Positions 44,117-54,436 of a stretch of 62,673 nucleotides of DNA are shown here, piece after piece. Every line of letters begins with the position of its first letter. Within the stretch, counting starts at the first letter, position 1. Under the pieces are notes generated by a model. The model was not told where the DNA came from. It saw only the letters and a program-made list of their open reading frames with translations, and ran no database searches. The DNA comes from Bacteroidota bacterium (lineage in GTDB: Bacteria > Bacteroidota > Bacteroidia > Flavobacteriales > Crocinitomicaceae), in assembly GCA_029558435.1 (NCBI GenBank), contig JAKQEZ010000075.1, forward strand, positions 1-62,673, read 5' to 3'. Position numbers and translations under genes: made by a program.

Positions 44117-45157
44117 ATGAAAAATATACAATTCTTTGCAGTTATTGTGTTCTTAACAGTGTTAACAAGTTGTAAGAACAAGGAAGAACAAGCAACGTTT
44201 AATTTAAACGAAAAAGTGCTGGTATCCATTGCGCCCATTCAAAAAGAAGAAGGTAATATGGTGGTGGAAGCATCAGGTTTATTTACAACCGATGATGAAA
44301 CCTTGCTTTCGTTTAAAAATGGAGGTTTAATTGAACGAATTTATGTAAAAGAAGGTGATTTTGTTCGCAAAGGGCAAGTATTGGCAACGTTGAATCAGAC
44401 CGAAATTAATGCAAAGGCGGCGCAACTAAAAGCGGCTTTAGACAAGGCAGAACGCGATTACAACCGCGCACAAAAGTTATACAAAGACAGTGTTGCAACC
44501 TTGGAACAATTTCAAAATGCACAAACACAATTAGAGGTGATGCAACAAGATTGGAATACGATGGCATACAACCTTCAACATTCGCAAATTAAAGCAAAAT
44601 CGGATGGATATGTGTTGTTGAAATTGGCCAATGAAGGGCAAATGGTGGGACCTGGAATGCCTGTTTTTCAAATGAATGGAGCTGGAGAAGGTGAATGGGT
44701 TGTAAAAGTAGGAGTTTCTGATTTTCAATGGGCTTCCATCAACGAGGGAGATACGGCTATCATTGAAACGGATGCTTATGCCAATAAAATAAATGCAAAA
44801 GTTATTCAAAAATCGGAGGGAATTAACCCAAATTCTGGTACCTTTACAATAACTGTTCAACCCAATTCAATGAAAGGTTTAAAATTGGCATCGGGGATGT
44901 TTGCAAAAGTGAAGATATTCTGCAATGCAACCAAATCGTGGTTTGTGCCTTATGAAGCATTGTTGGACGGCAATAATGGAAAAGGTTATGTATTTGTAAC
45001 CAACGATAAGAAAACAGCAAAAAGAGTGGCGGTGCAGTTGGCTTCGTTGCAATCCGAAAGCGTGATGATAAAATCGGGGTTGGAAAACTACAAATACTTA
45101 ATTGTTTCTGGAAGTCCGTATTTAAAAGACGGCTCACTTATTGAAATTGTTTACTAA
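44117..45157 (+). CDS. RND efflux periplasmic adaptor (MFP) lipoprotein
   Basis: A 346-residue membrane-fusion protein. Lipobox VLTSC. Lipoyl half-motifs: NGGLIERIYVKEGDFVRKGQ and IKAKSDGYVLLKLANEGQMV. The hairpin between them is short, AALDKAERDYNRAQKLYKDS. Beta-barrel and membrane-proximal domains follow. It links the inner-membrane RND pump to the TolC-like channel. Confidence 0.92.
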   Translation: MKNIQFFAVIVFLTVLTSCKNKEEQATFNLNEKVLVSIAPIQKEEGNMVVEASGLFTTDDETLLSFKNGGLIERIYVKEGDFVRKGQVLATLNQTEINAKAAQLKAALDKAERDYNRAQKLYKDSVATLEQFQNAQTQLEVMQQDWNTMAYNLQHSQIKAKSDGYVLLKLANEGQMVGPGMPVFQMNGAGEGEWVVKVGVSDFQWASINEGDTAIIETDAYANKINAKVIQKSEGINPNSGTFTITVQPNSMKGLKLASGMFAKVKIFCNATKSWFVPYEALLDGNNGKGYVFVTNDKKTAKRVAVQLASLQSESVMIKSGLENYKYLIVSGSPYLKDGSLIEIVY

Positions 45158-45180
45158 CTTGTGACTATTATTATTGTTGT

Positions 45181-48100
45181 ATGAATCTAATTAAAGCACC
45201 GATAAAAAATTACCAGTTGACACTCATTTTAGTGTTAATGATTGTTATCGTTGGGGTTTCAACCTTGCTAAACATGCCAAGAGCCGAGGATCCTGACATG
45301 GAAGCCCCTTATTTTCCTGTTGTGGTGGTGTATCCTGGAGCCAGTCCGAAGGATATGGAGCAATTGGTGGCAAAACCATTGGAAGCACGTTTTAACAGTT
45401 TGGATAAAATAAAACACATTAAAACCAAAATTGACAACGGTTTGGTGTTCATGGTGGTTGAATACGAATATTCGGCAAATTACAACGCAAAATACCAAGA
45501 AGTAGTGCGCGAATTAGGGGCTGCACAACAACAAGATTTGCCCGAAGGAATTTATCGTGCAGAAGTTATTGAAATTGATCCAACCAATGTAAATATTATC
45601 CAAGGTGCATTGATTTCTGAAAATGCTTCGCAAGCTCAAATGAAAAAATTGTCGGATGAGTTAAAAGGAGAGTTGGAAAAAGTGCCATCGTTGAAAAACG
45701 TCACCATACATGGTATTTCAGAACCATTGATTCGTGTTGACTTAAACGAAGGTCGCTTGGCACAATTAAAAATTCCTGCTTCGCAAATCATGGATGCAAT
45801 TGGAGCCGAGGCAATGAACATTCCGGGCGGTAGTGTGCATGCGGGACAAAAATCCTTTAGTGTAAAAGCTGGTGGAGGATACACTAGCATTGAGCAAATT
45901 GAAAATACCGTTGTTTCTAGCTATCAAGGACGAAACATTACTCTCAAAGAAGTGGCAAAAGTTTATTCAAGTTTTTCACCAGAAACCTATATCACCCGTT
46001 TAAATGGCTTTAAATGTTTGTTTGTTACTGCCGCGCAGAAAAAAGGAATGAACATCAGCAACACGCAAGATGAATACCAAAAAGTTGTGGAGGCTTTTAA
46101 GGAAAAATTGCCCGAAAACGTGGATTTGGTACTCAATTTTGAACAAGCCGACAATGTGAAAAGTCGCTTGAGTGGTTTGGGTAAAGACTTTTTGATAGCT
46201 ATAGGTTTGGTTTTGATTACTTTATTGCCATTGGGTACACGTGCATCCATTGTGGTGATGATTGCTATTCCGCTATCGTTGGCAACGGGAATTGTGATTT
46301 TAAATGCCTTTGGGTTTTCGCTCAACCAATTGAGTATTGTTGGATTTGTGGTTGCACTTGGTTTGGTGGTTGACGATAGTATTGTTGTGGTTGAAAACAT
46401 TGAACGTTGGTTGCGCGAAGGTAATTCACCCTTTGATGCAGCTGTGAAAGGAACCAAGCAAATTGCCCTTGCAGTAGTTGGTTGTACAGCTACTTTGGCA
46501 GTTGCGTTTATGCCTTTAATGTTCTTGCCCGAAAAAGCGGGACAATTTATCCGAAGTTTGCCAACAGCCGTTATTGGTTCTGTCATTGCATCAATGTTTG
46601 TTGCCCTGTTTGTTGTGCCGTTTTTATCCAGTGTTATTTTAAAACCGCATAAAAATGAGGGGGGAAATATCATTTTAAAAGGATTGCAAAAAATCATTCA
46701 TTTAACCTATGCTGTTTGGTTGGATAAAGCATTGAAAAAACCAGTTTTAACGGTGATTGGTGCTGCTCTTATTTTTGCGGGTTCGTTGTTCATGTTGCCT
46801 CGCTTGGGGTTTGAGTTGTTTCCATCCTCAGAACGACCACAATTTATGGTGCACATTGCGCCACCACCTCAATCCAATATTTATTATTCAGACAGTATTA
46901 CACGCATCATTGAGGCTGATTTGAGCAAAATGAAAAAGGTAAAATACTATTCCAGCAATGTTGGAAAAGGAAATCCGCGTTTGTTTTACAACTTAGAACA
47001 AGCAAGTGAAAAACAAGATTTTGCAGAAATTTTTGTACAATTACAAAACAACGTAAGCTCTGATGATAAATTAAAAATCATTGATTCGTTGAAAAAACAT
47101 TGGAGTTCATTTTTAGGAGCAAAAATTGAGGTTAGAAACTTTGAACAAGGCGTTCCAATACTTTCACCAGTAGAGGTGCGTTTGTTTGGCGATAATTTGG
47201 ATACACTCAAACAATTGGCAAGCAGAGTAGAAGTAATGTTGAAGAAAACGAAAGGAACCGAAGATGTCAATAATCCAAATAACTTTTCAAAAATGGATTT
47301 AAAAGTGAACATCAATCGTGAAAAAGCAGCCGCTTTGGGAGTTCCTTCGGCGTTGATTGACCGTTCCATTCGTATGGCATTATCCGGTTTGGATGTTGCT
47401 ACTTTTTCCGATCCAGAAAACGATAATACAGACTATAAAATTCGTGTAACGGTTCCTCGTGGCGATTATCCGGATATGTCAATTTTTGATCAAATTTATG
47501 TGGATAATGTGCAAGGAATGTCAATTCCCATCAAGCAATTGATAGAATTAAACATGGAATCGTCGCCGTCGTCTATTAGTCACATCGACAGAACACGAGT
47601 GGTATATGTCAACTCGTTTGTGAAAAAAGGATATACCAACGACAAAGTAATTGCAGATGTTGAAAATCAGATGAAAAAAATGAAATTGCCTTATGGTTAT
47701 CATTTTAAAATGGGGGGAGAAGTTGAAAGTAAGGAAGAAGCTTTTGGCGGATTTGGAACCATCATCATCATAACGTTGTTTTTATTCATTGCTGTGTTGG
47801 TAATGGAATTTAAAACGCTAAAAAGTACGCTGATTGTATTGTCTGTAATTCCGCTCGGTATTGTGGGGGCTGTAATTGCGCTTTGGATAACTGGAAATCC
47901 GTTGTCGTTTGTTTCAACTGTTGGATTGGTAGCTTTGGCTGGAATTGAAGTGAAAAACACCATTTTATTGGTCGATTTTACCAATCAATTGCGCAAAGAA
48001 GGCATGGACATCATCGAAGCTGCTGAAAAAGCATCCGAAATACGTTTCTTGCCGATTATTCTAACAACTTTAACAGCCATTGGTGGTTTAATTCCAATTG

Positions 48101-48228
48101 CATTGTCGAGTAACCCAATGATTGCGCCACTTGCCATTGTGATTATTGGAGGTTTGATAAGTTCAACGTTGTTGTCGCGCATTGTTACACCTGTTGTTTA
48201 CCGATTAATTCCACCAAAAATTGATTAA
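45181..48228 (+). CDS. RND family efflux permease
   Basis: A 1015-residue proton-driven inner-membrane pump with the duplicated six-helix RND layout. The proton-relay Asp pair lies in GLVVDDSIVVVENIERWL (TM4). The porter-domain signature is PYFPVVVVYPGASPKDMEQL near the N-terminus, and GIEVKNTILLVDFTNQLRKE is in the second half. Length is slightly shorter than AcrB and nearer to the HAE1 branch with simple substrates. Drug or solvent range cannot be read from sequence. Confidence 0.94.
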   Translation: MNLIKAPIKNYQLTLILVLMIVIVGVSTLLNMPRAEDPDMEAPYFPVVVVYPGASPKDMEQLVAKPLEARFNSLDKIKHIKTKIDNGLVFMVVEYEYSANYNAKYQEVVRELGAAQQQDLPEGIYRAEVIEIDPTNVNIIQGALISENASQAQMKKLSDELKGELEKVPSLKNVTIHGISEPLIRVDLNEGRLAQLKIPASQIMDAIGAEAMNIPGGSVHAGQKSFSVKAGGGYTSIEQIENTVVSSYQGRNITLKEVAKVYSSFSPETYITRLNGFKCLFVTAAQKKGMNISNTQDEYQKVVEAFKEKLPENVDLVLNFEQADNVKSRLSGLGKDFLIAIGLVLITLLPLGTRASIVVMIAIPLSLATGIVILNAFGFSLNQLSIVGFVVALGLVVDDSIVVVENIERWLREGNSPFDAAVKGTKQIALAVVGCTATLAVAFMPLMFLPEKAGQFIRSLPTAVIGSVIASMFVALFVVPFLSSVILKPHKNEGGNIILKGLQKIIHLTYAVWLDKALKKPVLTVIGAALIFAGSLFMLPRLGFELFPSSERPQFMVHIAPPPQSNIYYSDSITRIIEADLSKMKKVKYYSSNVGKGNPRLFYNLEQASEKQDFAEIFVQLQNNVSSDDKLKIIDSLKKHWSSFLGAKIEVRNFEQGVPILSPVEVRLFGDNLDTLKQLASRVEVMLKKTKGTEDVNNPNNFSKMDLKVNINREKAAALGVPSALIDRSIRMALSGLDVATFSDPENDNTDYKIRVTVPRGDYPDMSIFDQIYVDNVQGMSIPIKQLIELNMESSPSSISHIDRTRVVYVNSFVKKGYTNDKVIADVENQMKKMKLPYGYHFKMGGEVESKEEAFGGFGTIIIITLFLFIAVLVMEFKTLKSTLIVLSVIPLGIVGAVIALWITGNPLSFVSTVGLVALAGIEVKNTILLVDFTNQLRKEGMDIIEAAEKASEIRFLPIILTTLTAIGGLIPIALSSNPMIAPLAIVIIGGLISSTLLSRIVTPVVYRLIPPKID

Positions 48229-48308
48229 ATTGTAACTTTTTGAATTGTAAACCACTCTAACGAGTAATAAAATGATTTAAAAAGAGTTATACATTTAAAA
48301 TAAATAGG

Positions 48309-49493
48309 ATGAAAAAGATTGTAATTGGACTATTTCTTGTTGTTGGTTTCCAACTTCAAGCACAAATGAAAAGTGGTTTTGAACCTACCGAAGCACGCGA
48401 TATGATTCAGTTGTGCAACAGTTTTGGCTATTTGGATTTATATGGCAGTGATACAGAAATTTTGCCTGTTGGATATGAAAAAGTGTACACATCGCCATCG
48501 TTGGGAATGGACAATAAATTTCAGGTGTATAAAAAGGGTAACAAAGGAGCGATAGTTTTTCGTGGTACTACTTCAAATATGCTAAGTTTTATGGAAAACT
48601 TTTATGCAGCAATGCTTCCAGTTAAAGGCACCATTAAAATAAAAGGAGAAAAATTCAAATACCAAATGGGCGAAAACGCCAATAGTTCCATTCACGCTGG
48701 TTATACGCTCGCAATTGGGTATATGAAAAGTGAATTATTGCACCAAATAAACGAGTTGAACAGACAAGGTGTTTACGATATTTTTATAACCGGACATTCG
48801 CAAGGAGGTGCTTTGGCTACGTTGGTGCGTGCCTATTTCAATTATGTTCCAGATAAAGAATTGAGCAAAAAGAACACGTTTAAAGTGTATGCTTTTGCCA
48901 ATCCAATGGTTGGAAATGCCACTTTTGCCAAAGAATACGACGCTAATTTTTGTACACCACAGATGAGTTATTCCATTCATAACCCTAAAGATTTTGTTAC
49001 AAAATTGCCTGTAAGCAAGGCGGATGCTGCATTTTGGGAAAATAACACCGAATTATTGGCAGGCGGAAATGAACGCATGGGGGCACTATCCGCTTTTTTG
49101 GGTGGAGCAGGAACCATGTTTAAAGGAAGAATTGTTGAAATGGCAAAAACGATGGCTATTCAAATCGAAAAGATGCTTCAAAATAGTTTGGGAAACTTTG
49201 TAATGCCTCAGTTTAAAGATGAGTTTGATTATGTGCATGAATCCAATATTGTAGAAATTTCAACAACCGAATATCCGTTGGAATTGAAAGATTCGTCTGT
49301 TTTACAAAACGATTCCATCCTAAAAACAAGAGATGCAAACGGCATTTTTCCTAACAAAGATTTGTATAAACCAACCAATAGTTTTTTGCAACACAAGCCG
49401 TATAATTATTACACAGCATTGCTAAAAGATTATTTTCCAGAAGAATACCAAGCTTTGAAACAAAAGTATTTTGTGATGCCAGAGAAGAAGTAG
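48309..49493 (+). CDS. class 3 lipase-family protein
   Basis: A 394-residue exported hydrolase. Signal peptide MKKIVIGLFLVVGFQLQAQ. Lipase_3 features: GAIVFRGTTSNMLSFMENFY, nucleophile elbow ITGHSQGGALATLVRAY (Ser in GHSQG), AFANPMVGNATFAKEY, and SIHNPKDFVTKLP, where an Asp is expected. Likely acts on lipid esters in the periplasm or outside. It starts 80 bases after the RND gene and may be cotranscribed, but a functional link is not evident. Confidence 0.85.
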   Translation: MKKIVIGLFLVVGFQLQAQMKSGFEPTEARDMIQLCNSFGYLDLYGSDTEILPVGYEKVYTSPSLGMDNKFQVYKKGNKGAIVFRGTTSNMLSFMENFYAAMLPVKGTIKIKGEKFKYQMGENANSSIHAGYTLAIGYMKSELLHQINELNRQGVYDIFITGHSQGGALATLVRAYFNYVPDKELSKKNTFKVYAFANPMVGNATFAKEYDANFCTPQMSYSIHNPKDFVTKLPVSKADAAFWENNTELLAGGNERMGALSAFLGGAGTMFKGRIVEMAKTMAIQIEKMLQNSLGNFVMPQFKDEFDYVHESNIVEISTTEYPLELKDSSVLQNDSILKTRDANGIFPNKDLYKPTNSFLQHKPYNYYTALLKDYFPEEYQALKQKYFVMPEKK

Positions 49494-49537
49494 ATAGAAG
49501 TTTGATTTAATCTCTGTTTTACTAAAAATTGAATGCT

Positions 49538-50284
49538 TTATAGTGCCCACAGCTCTTTGAAACGAATGGCTTGTCGACGAGAAATTTCAACTTTATCCCC
49601 CGATTCTAATTCCACCATTAAGCCGCCGTTAAACCAGTTTTCAATTTTGGTAATCCATTGAATGTTAATGATGTATTTTCTATTGGCACGGAAGAAATAA
49701 GTTGTGTCTAAACGTTCTTCTAAGTTACCTAAAGAACTTAAAATCATTGGTTTAAAACCGTTGAAATGAACCTTTACATAATTACCATCCGATTCAAAAA
49801 AGCGGATATCGGAAAGTTGAACAAACCAACATTTTTCGCCGTCTTTTAAAAACACACGGTCGTTGATGGACAATTGTTTCTTTTCAAACCCTGTTTCAGA
49901 AGGAGCGATGGTGGCATTTTCTTCCTCAAATCGTTGGGTGATTTTCTTAATCGTTTCATCCAATCGGTTGGGGTCAACAGGTTTTAGCAAATAATCCAAG
50001 GCATCCACTTCAAAAGCTTTCAAAGCATATTCATCGTAGGCAGTAACAAATACAACGAGTGGAATTTCATCCAGCTGTTTCAATAAATCAAACCCAGTAA
50101 TTCCAGGTATGTTGACATCGAGGAAAATTAAATCAGGATGAAGTTCGTTGATTAATTGGATACCTTCTTGACCGTTTTTTGCTTCGTCAATGATTTCTAT
50201 TTGCGAATAGTTTTTCAATAATGACTTTAATTCTTCACGCGCAAGTCGCTCATCATCAATGAGTAATGTTTTAATTTTCTTCAT
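49538..50284 (-). CDS. LytTR-type response regulator
   Basis: A 248-residue transcription factor. Receiver domain with phospho-acceptor Asp56 (PDLIFLDVNIPG) and switch lysine in DYLLKPVDPNRL. LytTR DNA-binding domain at the C-terminus (SDIRFFESDGNYVKVHFNG, RANRKYIINIQWI, RRQAIRFKELWAL). ATG 50284 is used; a TTG at 50290 adds two residues. It overlaps the histidine kinase gene by 14 bases, a coupled two-component pair. Confidence 0.93.
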   Translation of the reverse strand: MKKIKTLLIDDERLAREELKSLLKNYSQIEIIDEAKNGQEGIQLINELHPDLIFLDVNIPGITGFDLLKQLDEIPLVVFVTAYDEYALKAFEVDALDYLLKPVDPNRLDETIKKITQRFEEENATIAPSETGFEKKQLSINDRVFLKDGEKCWFVQLSDIRFFESDGNYVKVHFNGFKPMILSSLGNLEERLDTTYFFRANRKYIINIQWITKIENWFNGGLMVELESGDKVEISRRQAIRFKELWAL

Positions 50285-51308
50285 AATCAAAAGTTAATGT
50301 TGCCACAACGGTTGTTTCTAATTGTTGCAATGAAAATGCTGCTTTGTCTTTAAATTGGATAGCCAAACGTCGCTCGGTGTTTGCAATACCAATACCGCTA
50401 TCAACGGAGTTGTTGAGTTGTCCTGTATTTTCAACGGTAATTAGCAGTTTTCCGTTCTTATTTTGAATAGAAATGCGTATAAATCCACCATTTATTTGTT
50501 GTGAAATTCCATGTTTTATGGCGTTTTCAGCTAATGTTTGAATGATAAACGGAGGAAGTAAAAACGAATTGCAACGTTCATCCAATTGCCAGTCGATTGT
50601 CAATCGTTCTTCAAACCTTATTTTTTCAAGATCGAGGTAGCTTTTTACAATTTCTACTTCTTCGCTAACAGGAATCAAATTTTCTTTGCCCGAAACCAAC
50701 GATTTACGCAATAAATTGGAAAGCGTTGTGATGGCATTTTTAGCATTTTGAGGTTCAATATCCACCAAAGCGCGGATAGAATTGAGTGAGTTGAATAAAA
50801 AATGAGGGTTCAATTGCGAACGTAAATTCTTTAATTCAATTTCATTTTTTGACGCTTCTAAAGTCACGTTTTCCAATTCTTTTACACGCGATTTTTGAAA
50901 AAAATGATAGGTAAAATAAATTCCATTCCAACTGATAATCAATAAAGTAAGCGCCAAAATATTAATGATTACTTGAGCTGGTTTTAAATCGTTGTAAAAA
51001 TTATCCGATAAAAAATATTCTGAAACCAATAAGCAACATTCAATAAAGGCAGAACAAATAATTGAAATGATGATTAAACGAGGAAGTAATTGCGCTAATT
51101 TTTTATCCAACCAGTTGTTGCGCAACATATACAAGCGCATAATGTGCGTAAAGAAAATGTTGAACACAGTCATGAAAACCAATTGTAAATGGAGGTTGGA
51201 TGAAATTTCTGTTGGGCGATCTATCGTAGCAGAAAAATAAATGAGCAGCGAATAAATACTCCATCCACAGATTTGCGCCACCCAATACATTTTTTTGCTG
51301 TTCTCCAT
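50271..51308 (-). CDS. LytS/YehU-type sensor histidine kinase
   Basis: A 345-residue inner-membrane kinase. About four membrane helices in residues 5-140 (ICGWSIYSLLIYFSATI, LVFMTVFNIFFTHIM, LIIISIICSAFIECCLLVSE, VIINILALTLLIISWNGIYF). A short coiled coil follows, then His_kinase with phospho-acceptor His in LRSQLNPHFLFNSLNSIRAL, and an ATPase with PPFIIQTLAENAIKHG and GIGIANTERRL. No extracellular domain, so the signal is probably membrane- or partner-derived. Pairs with the LytTR regulator downstream. Confidence 0.92.
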   Translation of the reverse strand: MENSKKMYWVAQICGWSIYSLLIYFSATIDRPTEISSNLHLQLVFMTVFNIFFTHIMRLYMLRNNWLDKKLAQLLPRLIIISIICSAFIECCLLVSEYFLSDNFYNDLKPAQVIINILALTLLIISWNGIYFTYHFFQKSRVKELENVTLEASKNEIELKNLRSQLNPHFLFNSLNSIRALVDIEPQNAKNAITTLSNLLRKSLVSGKENLIPVSEEVEIVKSYLDLEKIRFEERLTIDWQLDERCNSFLLPPFIIQTLAENAIKHGISQQINGGFIRISIQNKNGKLLITVENTGQLNNSVDSGIGIANTERRLAIQFKDKAAFSLQQLETTVVATLTFDYEEN

Positions 51309-51448
51309 GAAACAAAAATAACAATGATTTTGAATCTATCGCAGTGTTTTATTAACTTGTTGAGAATAAAACGACTAAAATATTATCAAGAATGATTTTA
51401 ATTAACAAATTTTAATCGTTCTAATTTTTTATTGGCATCCAAAAAGGT

Positions 51449-51456
51449 TAAATTTG
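51449..51456 (+). promoter_or_regulatory. candidate -7 element (TAAATTTG) for acnA
   Basis: Matches TAnnTTTG; leaves a leader of about 80 bases before ATG 51538. The gene-free stretch 51309-51537 holds this, the hairpin below and nothing else noted. Confidence 0.55.
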
Positions 51457-51463
51457 GAAAGTA

Positions 51464-51498
51464 GGGTTGTTTCTACCTCAATATTTTTAAAACAACCT
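51464..51498 (+). promoter_or_regulatory. hairpin in the acnA leader
   Basis: Arms GGTTGTTT (51465-51472) and AAACAACC (51490-51497) with a 17-base loop; a G-T pair extends it to 51464 and 51498. No T run, so not a terminator. Possible RNA control element. Confidence 0.35.
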
Positions 51499-51537
51499 TG
51501 CAACATTACTTTTATATACAAACAAAATAGATCACTT

Positions 51538-54318
51538 ATGAGTTATTCAAAAGCAAAGTCAGTAAGAGAGCTGTCAGTCAATGGTAAAAATTACAAATTT
51601 AGTTCACTAAAAGATTTAAAACCTGGAGGAATTGAGCATTTACCGTTTAGTATCCGCATTTTGTTGGAAAACGTACTGAGGAATTACGATGGATTTAGCA
51701 TAACGGATGAACATATTGAGACCCTATTAAATTGGACACCAGAAGAAAACGATAAAGACATTCCTTTTAAACCTGGGCGTGTTTTGATGCAAGATTTTAC
51801 GGGTGTTCCAGCCGTTGTGGATATGGCTTCGTTGCGTGCAGAATTTGTACGTCACGGAAAAGATGGACAAAAAATCAATCCTGCAATTCGGGTTGATTTG
51901 GTAATTGACCACTCGGTGCAAGTCGATTATTTCGGAACAGATTATTCCATCGGTAAAAACGTGGATTTGGAATACGAACGCAACAAAGAACGCTATGAAT
52001 TGTTGAAATGGGCACAAAAAGGATTGAATAATTTTACGGTGGTGCCTCCAGGAATGGGGATTTGTCACCAAGTAAACTTAGAATATTTGGCAAAAGGTGT
52101 TACCGAAAGAAATGGTTGGTTGTTCCCAGATACCTTGGTTGGAACAGATTCACACACGCCAATGGTAAACGGAATTGGAGTTGTTGCATGGGGAGTTGGT
52201 GGAATTGAAGCCGAAGCTGCGATGTTAGACCAACCAACATTTTTTACTTGTCCGCAAGTTGTAGGATTGAAATTAACAGGAAGCATCCCTAATCATTGTA
52301 CGGCAACCGATATGGTGTTGACCATCACTCGTTTGTTGCGCGACACTGGTGTTGTGGGTAAATTTGTAGAAGTTTTTGGAGATGGATTGGACAATTTAAC
52401 AGTAACCGACCGCGCAACGATTGCCAACATGTCGCCTGAATTTGGTTGCACGGTGACTTATTTCCCAATTGATAATCGCACGTTGGAGTATATGCATTCA
52501 ACTAACCGTTCGGCAGAGCAAATAAAAATTGTTGAAACCTATTGTAAAGAAAACTTATTGTGGCGCACAGGCAACGAAAAAATCTCGTATTCAAAAGTAG
52601 TTGAATTGGATTTATCGACACTTGAACCAACAGTTTCTGGTCCAAAACGTCCACAAGATAAAATATTTGTAAAAGACCTTGGTTCTTCGTTCAAAACTTT
52701 GTTGAAAAGCGAGTTTAACCGCGATTATTTGGTAAAAGACGAACGTCAAGAATCTGCTTGGTTAAAAGAAGGTGGTTCGGGCACAGAATTTACTTTTGGA
52801 AAAGTTCCATTAAATGGTGAATCGCACTCTGAAGTTGCTTTGGACGAAAATAAATTGCGTTCTGTTCGCATCAAACAAGCCAACAAAGAGTTTGTTTTGA
52901 GTGATGGAAATATTGTTATTGCAGCAATTACCAGTTGTACCAATACGTCCAACCCTGCGGTAATGGTGGGAGCTGGATTGTTGGCTAGAAATGCAGTTGA
53001 AAAAGGGTTGCGCACCAAATCGTGGGTAAAAACATCGTTGGCACCAGGTTCTAAAGTTGTTACCAAATACTTAGAACGTTCAGGTTTAAACGTTGATTTA
53101 GAAGCATTGCGTTTCCACACGGTAGGTTATGGTTGTACATCATGTATTGGTAACTCAGGACCACTTCCTCCAGCAATTGCAACAGCTGTTGATAAAGGCG
53201 AATTGGTGGTTGCATCTGTTCTTTCTGGAAACAGAAACTTTGAAGCACGTGTGCATCCGCAAGTAAAAATGAACTTCTTGATGTCGCCTATGTTGGTGGT
53301 GGCGTATGCATTGGTGGGTAGAGTAGATATCGACCTAATCAATGATCCGTTGGATTACGATCCAAATGGACAACCTGTTTATTTGAAAGATATTTGGCCA
53401 ACTCGCGATGAGATTAGAAAGACCATCAATGAGTGTGTAAAACAAGAAGATTTTGGTGAAATTTACGATGTGATTTTTGATGGTTCAACCGATTGGCAAA
53501 CATTGGAAGTGAAGTTGAGCGAAAGCTATGAATGGAATCAACAATCAACCTACATCAAAGAGGCGCCATTTTTCGAAAACATCACTGCCGAAACAAAACC
53601 AATTACCGATATAAACGGAGCTAGAGTGTTGTTGTATTTAGGAGATTCTGTTACAACCGACCACATTTCGCCTGCAGGATCGTTTAAAGAAGGAACAGCT
53701 GCTGGTCAGTATTTGTTGAGCAATGGTGTGGCAAAAGAAGATTTCAACTCGTATGGTTCACGTAGAGGAAACCACGAAGTGATGATGCGTGGAACGTTTG
53801 CCAATGTACGCATCAAAAATAAAGTGGCAGATAAAGAAGGAGGATTTAGCCGTTATTTCCCAACCAACGAAGTTAACACCGTGTTTGATGTTGCCATGCA
53901 ATACAAAAAAGACAATACACCGTTGGTAGTTTTGGCAGGTAAGGAATATGGTTCGGGCTCATCACGTGACTGGGCAGCAAAAGGAACGTTTTTATTAGGG
54001 GTAAAAGCGGTAATTGCCGAAAGTTATGAACGTATTCACCGCAGCAATTTAGTGGGAATGGGCGTTGCACCGTTGGTATTTACAAATGGAGAAAATGCCG
54101 AATCGCTTGGATTGGATGGCTCTGAAACGTTTGATATCACAGGATTGGCTGACAACCTTGTGCCTCGCAAAATTTTAGATGTAAAAGCAACACATCCTTC
54201 TGGAAAAGTAACCAATTTTAAAGTAGAAGCACGTTTGGACTCTCAAATTGAAATTGAATACTATAAAAACGAAGGTATTTTGCAATACGTTTTAAGAGAT
54301 TATTTGAAGAAAAATTAA
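51538..54318 (+). CDS. acnA: aconitate hydratase, AcnA/IRP type
   Basis: A 926-residue 4Fe-4S dehydratase that isomerises citrate to isocitrate. Cluster cysteines in AAITSCTNTSNPAVM and YGCTSCIGNSGPLPP. Further conserved parts are DSHTPMVNGIGVVAWGVGG, GDSVTTDHISPAGSF and the C-terminal swivel domain with EYGSGSSRDWAAKGT. ATG 51538 gives the usual N-terminus; a frame extension to 51454 would use the promoter region. A possible AcnB fragment is at 2-100, so the genome may hold both types. Confidence 0.96.
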   Translation: MSYSKAKSVRELSVNGKNYKFSSLKDLKPGGIEHLPFSIRILLENVLRNYDGFSITDEHIETLLNWTPEENDKDIPFKPGRVLMQDFTGVPAVVDMASLRAEFVRHGKDGQKINPAIRVDLVIDHSVQVDYFGTDYSIGKNVDLEYERNKERYELLKWAQKGLNNFTVVPPGMGICHQVNLEYLAKGVTERNGWLFPDTLVGTDSHTPMVNGIGVVAWGVGGIEAEAAMLDQPTFFTCPQVVGLKLTGSIPNHCTATDMVLTITRLLRDTGVVGKFVEVFGDGLDNLTVTDRATIANMSPEFGCTVTYFPIDNRTLEYMHSTNRSAEQIKIVETYCKENLLWRTGNEKISYSKVVELDLSTLEPTVSGPKRPQDKIFVKDLGSSFKTLLKSEFNRDYLVKDERQESAWLKEGGSGTEFTFGKVPLNGESHSEVALDENKLRSVRIKQANKEFVLSDGNIVIAAITSCTNTSNPAVMVGAGLLARNAVEKGLRTKSWVKTSLAPGSKVVTKYLERSGLNVDLEALRFHTVGYGCTSCIGNSGPLPPAIATAVDKGELVVASVLSGNRNFEARVHPQVKMNFLMSPMLVVAYALVGRVDIDLINDPLDYDPNGQPVYLKDIWPTRDEIRKTINECVKQEDFGEIYDVIFDGSTDWQTLEVKLSESYEWNQQSTYIKEAPFFENITAETKPITDINGARVLLYLGDSVTTDHISPAGSFKEGTAAGQYLLSNGVAKEDFNSYGSRRGNHEVMMRGTFANVRIKNKVADKEGGFSRYFPTNEVNTVFDVAMQYKKDNTPLVVLAGKEYGSGSSRDWAAKGTFLLGVKAVIAESYERIHRSNLVGMGVAPLVFTNGENAESLGLDGSETFDITGLADNLVPRKILDVKATHPSGKVTNFKVEARLDSQIEIEYYKNEGILQYVLRDYLKKN

Positions 54319-54337
54319 GCAATAATCGCATAAAAAT

Positions 54338-54371
54338 AAGAGCTGTTTCTACTGGGAACGGCTCTTTTTTT
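54338..54371 (+). terminator. rho-independent terminator after acnA
   Basis: Arms AGAGCTGTTTC and GGAACGGCTCT (two G-T pairs) with a short loop and T run. Confidence 0.75.
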
Positions 54372-54422
54372 ATTTCATGAACGAAAGTTGGCAATGCATT
54401 ACTCTTTCTAATAGGAATTGTT

Positions 54423-54430
54423 TATTTTTG
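54423..54430 (+). promoter_or_regulatory. candidate -7 element (TATTTTTG)
   Basis: Matches TAnnTTTG; six bases before the ATG at 54437. Confidence 0.5.
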
Positions 54431-54436
54431 TCAACT

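Noticed and set aside
45987..46697. 236-codon open frame on the minus strand
   Set aside because: Lies wholly opposite the RND permease gene and its translation is Thr/Ala/Pro/Asn-rich without domain features; it is an antisense shadow.
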